The translations under genes were made by a program, and so were the position numbers. A stretch of 12,432 nucleotides of DNA from an uncultured Lachnospiraceae bacterium (GTDB taxonomy: Bacteria > Bacillota_A > Clostridia > Lachnospirales > Lachnospiraceae), in contig CACZQE010000059.1 in NCBI GenBank assembly GCA_902783205.1, positions 1 through 12,432 on the forward strand. The letters are read 5' to 3'. This document shows positions 6,080 to 12,432 of this stretch, piece by piece. The notes under the pieces were generated by a model. The model was not told the DNA's origin, searched no databases, and saw only the letters and a program-made list of their open reading frames with translations. Positions within the stretch are counted from its first letter, which is position 1. Every line of letters starts with the position of its first letter.

Positions 6080-7873
6080 ATGATTGATATAATCTCTGTT
6101 TTGCAGCTTTTCGGCGGCGTGGGTCTCTTCCTGTTCGGTATGAGCCTGATGGGGTCTTCCCTGGAAACCCTGGCCGGTGGAAGTCTTCAGAAGATACTTG
6201 AAACCCTGACGACCAGCGCCAAGAAAGGTGTGGGAGAGATCAAGGGATGGGGACTTGGAACCGGTGTGACGGCTATCATCCAGAGTTCCGCAGCAACAAC
6301 AATCATGCTGATCGGCTTTGTTAATGCCGGGATCATGAGACTGTCCCAGTCCATTCCTGTCGTATACGGCGCCAATGTCGGTAGTACGGCAACGGCCCAG
6401 ATTCTGAGACTGGGAGACCTGGGATCCGGCAACCTGATCCTGAAGCTTTTAAAGCCTTCTTCTCTGGCTCCCATGCTGGTAGGAGTCGGCGCCTTTATCC
6501 TGCTTTTCAGCAAAAGAAAAAAACTGAGAGACGTGGCGGGTATTTTGATTGGTCTTGGCGTACTTTTTTATGGTATGTCCGCGATGGAGAGTGTTTTTGC
6601 ACCTCTTAAGGATTCTCCGGCTTTCCAGAAGGTCTTTCTCTCTTTCCAGAATCCTCTGATCGGTATCCTGGCCGGCCTGGCAGTGACTGCCCTGATCCAG
6701 AGCTCCAGTGCATCTGTCGGTATCCTGCAGGCGCTGGCGGCCACCGGATCGGTTACCTACGCGACAGCAATCCCGCTGATCATCGGGCAGAACCTTGGAA
6801 AATGCATGACCATACTCCTTGGATCTGTCGGTGCAACCCGCAAGGCAAAAAGAGTTTCTTTAAGCTACCTGCTTTTTAATATATTCGGAGCTGTTCTTTT
6901 CTTTGTGGTTATTTACGGTATCCATTATACAATCGGGATTTCCTTTATGAGCAAAGCTGCCGGAAGAGGCGATGTGGCCAATCTGCATCTGGCATTCAAC
7001 CTGATCACCTCTTTGATCCTTCTTCCTTTCTCCGGACAGATGGCAAAGGTGACAGGTCTGATCATAGGAGAAGATCCTGAAGATGAATCTGAAAAAGAGT
7101 TCCGCAAACTGGACGACCGTCTTCTTCAGACACCGGTTGTCGCTTTGAAGCAGTGCCGTGAACTCATGAAGAAGATGATGGACCGGATCGAAGAGAATTA
7201 CTCTTTATCCACAGGGCTTCTGTCAGACTATGATGAGGGAATTATTCCGGTACTGGATAAGAATGAAGAATTTATAGACCGGTGTGAGACGGTTCTGTCA
7301 TCCTACATCATCAGGATCAACCGGGCAGATTTGTCTTCAGAGTACAAGTTTCAGATTTCCGAGATGCTCCACTCCATCAGTGACCTGGAGCGGATCGGCG
7401 ATTACTGTATGAGTATTGCATACAACGGAAGACAGATTCATCAGGCCGGGTTAGGCTTTTCTGAAAGCGGTACTGAGGAGCTGAAAAAGGTAATCGAAGC
7501 CTGCGGGGAAGCCCTGACAACCCTTTTTGCTTCTTTCAGAGATCACAGTTTCAGCGGGGCAATCCGCCTTGAACCCCTGTCACAGACCATCGAAGAGATG
7601 AAAAATGTGATGAATGAGCATCATATTGAACGTCTCGAGGAAGGAAAATGCTCTGTGGAGACAAGTACAATCTTCTTTGAACTCACCAACTGCTTTGACA
7701 GGATCGGAGCACATGCGGCAAATGTATCCCTGCACATTTTAAAAAGGATTCGCGGTGACAGGGAATTTGACGAAATGCACGGCCACAGTGACAGTATTTC
7801 CGGCGATGATTATCTCGGATTTTTCACTGAATATGAGGAAAAATATCTTATTCCTATCAAAAAAGCGGTCTGA
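6080..7873 (+). CDS. Na/Pi cotransporter family protein with PhoU-like C-terminal domain
   Basis: This 597-residue inner-membrane protein should import inorganic phosphate with sodium. The membrane half (about 1-330) holds the two inverted family repeats, each with the signature glutamine-serine motif: ALIQSS-type QSS at 68-70 (TAIIQSSAATT) and QSSSAS at 207-212. GANVGST (97-103) and GQNLGKC (236-242) follow each motif. Several hydrophobic segments are clear, for example 5-25, 130-145, 152-170, 195-220 and 262-287. The C-terminal half (about 350-580) is a charged helical domain of PhoU type with ISDLERIGDYCMSIA and a second FDRIGAHAANV copy. The frame is open from 6038, but the ATG at 6080 is chosen because TGGGAGG (6065-6071) sits 8 bases before it. 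It is the first gene of a probable operon with the two-component pair, behind a Pho-box-like array. Confidence 0.93.
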   Translation: MIDIISVLQLFGGVGLFLFGMSLMGSSLETLAGGSLQKILETLTTSAKKGVGEIKGWGLGTGVTAIIQSSAATTIMLIGFVNAGIMRLSQSIPVVYGANVGSTATAQILRLGDLGSGNLILKLLKPSSLAPMLVGVGAFILLFSKRKKLRDVAGILIGLGVLFYGMSAMESVFAPLKDSPAFQKVFLSFQNPLIGILAGLAVTALIQSSSASVGILQALAATGSVTYATAIPLIIGQNLGKCMTILLGSVGATRKAKRVSLSYLLFNIFGAVLFFVVIYGIHYTIGISFMSKAAGRGDVANLHLAFNLITSLILLPFSGQMAKVTGLIIGEDPEDESEKEFRKLDDRLLQTPVVALKQCRELMKKMMDRIEENYSLSTGLLSDYDEGIIPVLDKNEEFIDRCETVLSSYIIRINRADLSSEYKFQISEMLHSISDLERIGDYCMSIAYNGRQIHQAGLGFSESGTEELKKVIEACGEALTTLFASFRDHSFSGAIRLEPLSQTIEEMKNVMNEHHIERLEEGKCSVETSTIFFELTNCFDRIGAHAANVSLHILKRIRGDREFDEMHGHSDSISGDDYLGFFTEYEEKYLIPIKKAV

Positions 7874-7901
7874 TGTGTTATATTAGAGTCGAGGTGAGAG
7901 A

Positions 7902-8573
7902 ATGCAGACAGTTTATATAGTCGAGGATGACCTTAACATTCAGGAAATAGAAATGTATGCATTGCGCACCGGCGGCTTTGAAGCCCGGGGATTTGGAGAA
8001 GCAGAATCTTTTTATGAGGCAGTCCGTGAAAAAAAGCCGGATCTGGTCCTTCTGGATATCATGCTTCCGGATGAGGACGGCTATTCGGTTCTGAATAAAA
8101 TCCGTATGTCTCCCATGACCAGGGATCTTCCTGTAATTCTGGTAACTGCAAAGGCATCTGAAATTGATACGGTCAAAGGCCTTGACGCGGGTGCAGATGA
8201 CTATATTGCCAAACCCTTCGGGATCATGGAACTGATCTCAAGGGTCCGGGCCCTCTTGAGAAGAGCAGGAAAAGATCCTGTCCGGGAACAGCTGGTCCTT
8301 GACGGTCTGGTTCTGGATCCCGGCAAGCGGATGTGCTATGCCGGGGACAGGCAGATTGACCTGACCTATAAAGAGTATGAACTTCTTTACTGTTTGATGC
8401 GTAATGCGGGTATGGTCATGAAGAGGGACGTGCTTATGGAGAAAATCTGGGGAATTGATTATGAGGGAGGATCCAGAACGCTGGATGCCCATATCAAATC
8501 CCTGCGTAAGAAGCTGGGTGAAGAAGGCAGTCATATCCGGACTGTCAGAAATGTCGGATACCTGGCCAGATAA
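7902..8573 (+). CDS. PhoB/OmpR family response regulator
   Basis: This 223-residue transcription factor has a receiver domain (1-120) with acidic pocket D9/D10, phospho-acceptor D52 in LLDIMLPDEDG, switch T82 and K104 in AKPFG. It is joined to an OmpR-type winged helix (about 128-223) carrying YKEYELLYCLM, the SRTLDAHIKSLRKKLG recognition segment and the closing IRTVRNVGYLA wing. It should be phosphorylated by the kinase encoded next and bind tandem direct repeats as a dimer. The Pho-box-like array at 5993 is its obvious candidate target. It lies 28 bases after the symporter stop with GAGGTGAG as its ribosome site, and no terminator lies between. Phosphate sensing is inferred from the neighbour and the array. 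Confidence 0.93.
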   Translation: MQTVYIVEDDLNIQEIEMYALRTGGFEARGFGEAESFYEAVREKKPDLVLLDIMLPDEDGYSVLNKIRMSPMTRDLPVILVTAKASEIDTVKGLDAGADDYIAKPFGIMELISRVRALLRRAGKDPVREQLVLDGLVLDPGKRMCYAGDRQIDLTYKEYELLYCLMRNAGMVMKRDVLMEKIWGIDYEGGSRTLDAHIKSLRKKLGEEGSHIRTVRNVGYLAR

Positions 8574-8590
8574 ACCGGAGCGGGAACTTT

Positions 8591-9952
8591 ATGAAAAAAT
8601 ATATCAACAGAAGAATTATGATTATCTCAACTGCCGCCATCTTACTGACGGCAGTTTTCTGTACCTATGCTTATTACTATGTGTTCCGGGAAGAAGTAAT
8701 GGATGAGCTCAGAATATGTTCCTCCGTTCTCCGGGACCAGAAGATACTGGAAGATGAGGAAGATCTGGCCAGATGTGCAGAAACCCTCTATGATGATAAT
8801 ATCCGTCTGACTCTGATCGGGGCGGACGGAGAGGTTATATTTGATAATATTGCCTCTGTGAAAGACCTGGACAATCACCGCAACAGGAAGGAGATTGAGC
8901 AGGCTCTCCGGGAAGGGGAAGGTTATTCTGTCCGAAGGTCGGAGACCATCAACCGGACCAATTACTATTATGCCATCCGCCTGGATGACGGAAGCATATT
9001 GCGTACAGCCAGAGAGTCTCACAGTATTATAAACATTTTCCTGCATGCCATTCCGGTGATTGCCCTTGCTGTGCTCCTGCTCCTTATAATCTGCTATTAC
9101 AGCAGTTACATACTGACTAAAAACCTGGTGGCGCCTATTGAGTCTCTTGCAGAAAACATAAGCCACCCGGAACAGGTATGCAGTTATGAGGAACTGCAGC
9201 CTGTCATTGAACACATACAGAAACAGCACATGGATGTCATGGAATACGCTAATCTGCGACAGACTTTTACGGCAAATGTTTCCCATGAGCTTAAAACCCC
9301 CCTTACAGCCATAGCAGGCTATTCCGAACTGATCGAGACAGGAATGGCCGAAGGTGGGGATGCAATGAAATTTGCGGGAGAGATTCACAAGAATGCCGAC
9401 CGCCTTCTGACACTGATCAATGATATCCTACGTCTGTCCGAATTTGACGTATCCAGGGAAGAAGATGTAGAACTGATGCCGGTTGATCTCTATGAAACGG
9501 CAAAGGGATGTGCTGAAATGCTGGAGCTCAAAGCAGCGGAACATGGTGTGACGATTCATGTTGAAGGAGAAAAGACCATGGTCATGGCGAACGGGGACAT
9601 GATGGAAGAAGTTCTCTATAACCTCTGCGACAATGCCATCCGTTATAACCACGAAGGCGGATATGTCAGACTGATCGTCAGAGACAGAATGATCTCTGTG
9701 GAAGATAATGGCATCGGAATTCCGGAAGAGTACCATGACAGGATTTTTGAAAGGTTCTTCCGCGTGGACAAGAGCAGATCCAAACAGACAGGAGGAACGG
9801 GACTGGGCCTGGCGATTGTAAAACATATTTCCACCCTCAATAATGCCCTGCTCACTCTGGAAAGCAAACCGGGAGAGGGAACAGTGATCAGTCTGAGCTT
9901 TTCAGAAGACAGTAAAATAGCGGAAGAGGACGGACAGGACTATGAAGTATGA
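8591..9952 (+). CDS. PhoR-like membrane sensor histidine kinase
   Basis: This 453-residue kinase has a short cytoplasmic start, membrane segment 1 (about 9-31), an extracytoplasmic domain of roughly 115 residues (34-148), and membrane segment 2 (about 149-171). A linker follows, then the dimerisation domain with phospho-accepting H232 in FTANVSHELKTPLTA, and the ATPase domain with N348 (NLCDNAIRYN), DNGIGIP (372-378), an F box around FERFFRVD and GGTGLGL (401-407). All catalytic boxes are intact. Its arrangement matches the PhoR/WalK type, but the usual internal PAS domain is not evident; the linker between segment 2 and H232 is only about 60 residues. It starts 17 bases after the regulator stop with GGAGCGGG as ribosome site. 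It probably detects a phosphate-linked signal; that is inferred from context. Confidence 0.93.
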   Translation: MKKYINRRIMIISTAAILLTAVFCTYAYYYVFREEVMDELRICSSVLRDQKILEDEEDLARCAETLYDDNIRLTLIGADGEVIFDNIASVKDLDNHRNRKEIEQALREGEGYSVRRSETINRTNYYYAIRLDDGSILRTARESHSIINIFLHAIPVIALAVLLLLIICYYSSYILTKNLVAPIESLAENISHPEQVCSYEELQPVIEHIQKQHMDVMEYANLRQTFTANVSHELKTPLTAIAGYSELIETGMAEGGDAMKFAGEIHKNADRLLTLINDILRLSEFDVSREEDVELMPVDLYETAKGCAEMLELKAAEHGVTIHVEGEKTMVMANGDMMEEVLYNLCDNAIRYNHEGGYVRLIVRDRMISVEDNGIGIPEEYHDRIFERFFRVDKSRSKQTGGTGLGLAIVKHISTLNNALLTLESKPGEGTVISLSFSEDSKIAEEDGQDYEV

Positions 9953-10400
9953 GATAGCGGCGAGGATAAGTGAAAAACCGGCTGACCATTGTGTCAGAGC
10001 TATTGCGGAGTATGCCAAAAGACTTACGGCCTACTGTAAGATCCGCCATCAATTCGTTCGCAGGGATAATGCCTGGAAGAAAATCAGCGGGGAAAAGGAC
10101 GCCGAAAAAGAAGTAAGAATCAGGGTCCTTCCCGGGGAGAGCAGGGTGACTTCAGAAGAACTGAGCCGGTTGATCGGGAAATGGGAGAGTGCCGGTATGC
10201 GAAGGATTCTTTTCCTTATACCGGATCCGGAAGAAAGTCTGCCGGAGGCAGAAGAGCCTATGCAGTCTTTGCAGGGGCAGGCGGACTTCCTTTTGCCCGT
10301 CTCTTCCTTTGCCATGGGCTCTGATATGGTAACCATGATTCTTTATGAGCAGATTTACCGGGGATATCGTATCCTCCATAATCAGCCCTATCATAAGTGA
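9942..10400 (+). CDS. Divergent RlmH-like (SPOUT fold) protein, SAM loop lost
   Basis: RlmH methylates pseudouridine 1915 of 23S rRNA and acts as a homodimer. This 152-residue protein has RlmH length (about 155-159) and several family landmarks: IAEYAKRLTAYCKI (21-34), like the N-terminal IAEYLKRL helix; GESRVTSEELSRLI (65-78), like the G-K-x-L-S-S-E-E-F segment; ILYEQIYRGYRI (133-144); and the closing QPYHK (148-152), matching the family's EPYHK tail. The glycine-rich S-adenosylmethionine loop (F-V-I-G-G-x-x-G-L) is replaced by FLIPDPEESLP (91-101), and the conserved histidine in T-x-P-H-x-L is gone (FAMGSD, 123-128). It is therefore probably not a methyltransferase. Its ATG overlaps the kinase stop by 11 bases, so translation is coupled. 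A genuine RlmH is expected elsewhere in the genome. The family call is by motif; the role is unknown. Confidence 0.75.
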   Translation: MKYEIAARISEKPADHCVRAIAEYAKRLTAYCKIRHQFVRRDNAWKKISGEKDAEKEVRIRVLPGESRVTSEELSRLIGKWESAGMRRILFLIPDPEESLPEAEEPMQSLQGQADFLLPVSSFAMGSDMVTMILYEQIYRGYRILHNQPYHK

Positions 10401-10437
10401 ATAGAATACATGCAGTTTTGCCTGGCAGATTACATAG

Positions 10438-10467
10438 AAAAAGGTGCCCCAAAGAGGGCACCTTTTT
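10438..10467. terminator. Bidirectional terminator shared by convergent operons
   Basis: AAAAAGGTGCCC (10438-10449) and GGGCACCTTTTT (10456-10467) form a 12-pair perfect stem with a 6-base loop. Each strand ends in five T residues, so it can stop both the phosphate operon (stop at 10400) and gdhA coming the other way (stop at 10505). Confidence 0.93.
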
Positions 10468-10504
10468 GATTCTGTACTTTATACGGTTTCAGGAAAGTGT
10501 CCGA

Positions 10505-11860
<1,356 letters not shown>

Positions 11861-11880
11861 TCAATTTCTCAACGGGATTC

Positions 11881-11909
11881 ATTATACTATAATTAAAAGG
11901 GATAATCAA
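11881..11909 (-). promoter_or_regulatory. gdhA promoter
   Basis: On the minus strand TTGATT (11909-11904) and a perfect TATAAT (11886-11881) are 17 bases apart. The start should be near 11874, giving a leader of about 35 bases. No operator-like repeat was found over it. Confidence 0.75.
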
Positions 11910-12028
11910 CAGGCTGGGCAATGTTTTTACAATTTTTTATAAAAATAAATTCAAAAATATGTCTTTTACACCCTTTATCACGCGAAAAATGAAGTGAAAA
12001 TGACTAAATTTATTCATAATAATTCATA

Positions 12029-12432
12029 TTAGCCAATACAGTCAGGGTCGGTATCATAGAGGAGGGCGCGCAGGCAGAGGGTCGTGCCGTCTTTTTCTTC
12101 TTTTATCCCGACCCCTGTTTTTGACGGCTCGTATTCAGGCTGTCTTGTAAAGTCGTCAACGAGAATTCTGAGAATAGCTGCCCCGTCAGGTGTACACAGT
12201 TCTTCTTCCGTGTTCTGACTGTAGATGGGGACAGGCCGGAGCATGTGCATAATGTCCGGTGACGGGTCCGGCGCAAAGCCGTGGGCGCAGCAGAGCCTGC
12301 TCCTGCCGACATTGACGGCCGATGCCGTCACATGGTCCGGGGCAATCTCCCCGAGGGCAAGGCACACCGCAGCCAGTGAGCCTGTCAGGATAGTATTTTC
12401 CCGTTTACGGATCAGGGGATTTACATTTGCAG
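12029..12432 (-). CDS. larC: LarC-like nickel-insertion protein, 3' part, ends at domain 1
   Basis: The frame is open to the right edge, so the gene starts outside the window; 133 residues are visible. LarC inserts nickel into the pincer cofactor of lactate racemase and related enzymes. The match is in SAVNVGRSRLCCAHGFAPDPSPDIMHML, like the family's S-P-v-x-x-G-x-G-x-v-x-C-A-H-G-x-x-P-v-P-A-P-A-T, and in PVPIYSQNTEEELCTPDGAAIL, like the G-E-L-x-T-P-T-G-A-A motif. A GVGIKEE turn then lies where the family has G-Y-G-x-G. The gene stops at LRALLYDTDPDCIG, where full LarC would enter its second domain. The 190 bases downstream have stops in all frames, so that domain is not encoded here. The H-E-V-G region expected near the visible start reads KRENTIL, so it may be a diverged paralog. 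No terminator is evident after it. Confidence 0.65.
   Translation of the reverse strand, partial: ANVNPLIRKRENTILTGSLAAVCLALGEIAPDHVTASAVNVGRSRLCCAHGFAPDPSPDIMHMLRPVPIYSQNTEEELCTPDGAAILRILVDDFTRQPEYEPSKTGVGIKEEKDGTTLCLRALLYDTDPDCIG

Noticed and set aside
8642..9388. A 248-residue minus-strand open frame opposite the sensor kinase
   Set aside because: The kinase boxes are intact on the plus strand. The antisense product is Cys/His/Tyr-rich with no domain and no ribosome site, as expected for a mirror frame.
12012..12028. Direct repeat ATTCATA x2 in the AT-rich spacer between larC and gdhA
   Set aside because: Two 7-base copies in AT-rich sequence are expected by chance, and no promoter or gene depends on them.

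Overview
The window looks like ordinary chromosome from a low-to-moderate GC Bacillota, most likely a Lachnospiraceae-type Clostridia. The clues are strong AGGAGG-type ribosome binding sites, TTGACA/TATAAT promoters, short operons on one strand, and the family mix: DegV plus MarR, an Na/Pi symporter with a PhoU-like tail, a PhoB/PhoR-type two-component pair, a hexameric glutamate dehydrogenase and a LarC-like protein. No tRNA, rRNA, insertion sequence, CRISPR array or phage structural gene was seen. The assignment rests on recognised protein motifs and gene style, not on a database search.

Layout, left to right. (1) 170-2617: a helical-repeat protein with a Cys/His-rich tail, followed 33 bases later by an RtcB-type RNA ligase; probably one operon and a possible RNA-repair pair. 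(2) 2796-3218: a lone small protein with the fold signature of a serine-recombinase catalytic domain but without the catalytic residues, closed by a terminator. (3) 3274-4656: a consensus promoter carrying two matching GTTG-n6-CAAC inverted repeats drives degV and a marR gene that starts 1 base after the degV stop; this looks like an autoregulated fatty-acid-binding/regulator pair. (4) 4774-5136: a small protein of two and a half tandem repeats, with a strong terminator after it. (5) 5290-5955: a histidine phosphatase with its own extended -10 promoter.

(6) 5993-10467: a phosphate cluster. Four 11-base-spaced Pho-box-like repeats sit before a -10 and the Na/Pi symporter gene, which is followed by the response regulator, the sensor kinase and a 152-residue RlmH-like protein whose start overlaps the kinase stop. 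A PhoBR-like pair downstream of a Pho-box promoter suggests a phosphate-starvation loop that controls itself. The RlmH-like protein has the family tail but has lost the glycine-rich S-adenosylmethionine loop, and is the most unusual gene here.

(7) 10438-12432, other strand: gdhA (glutamate dehydrogenase) converges on the phosphate cluster and shares its bidirectional terminator; upstream of it lies the 3' end of a LarC-like nickel-insertion gene that runs off the right edge and stops where the second LarC domain would normally begin.

No stretch longer than 300 bases lacks a gene. The largest gaps (1-169, 2618-2795, 11840-12028) hold, respectively, an AT-rich palindrome, nothing beyond a ribosome binding site, and the gdhA promoter plus an AT-rich spacer.
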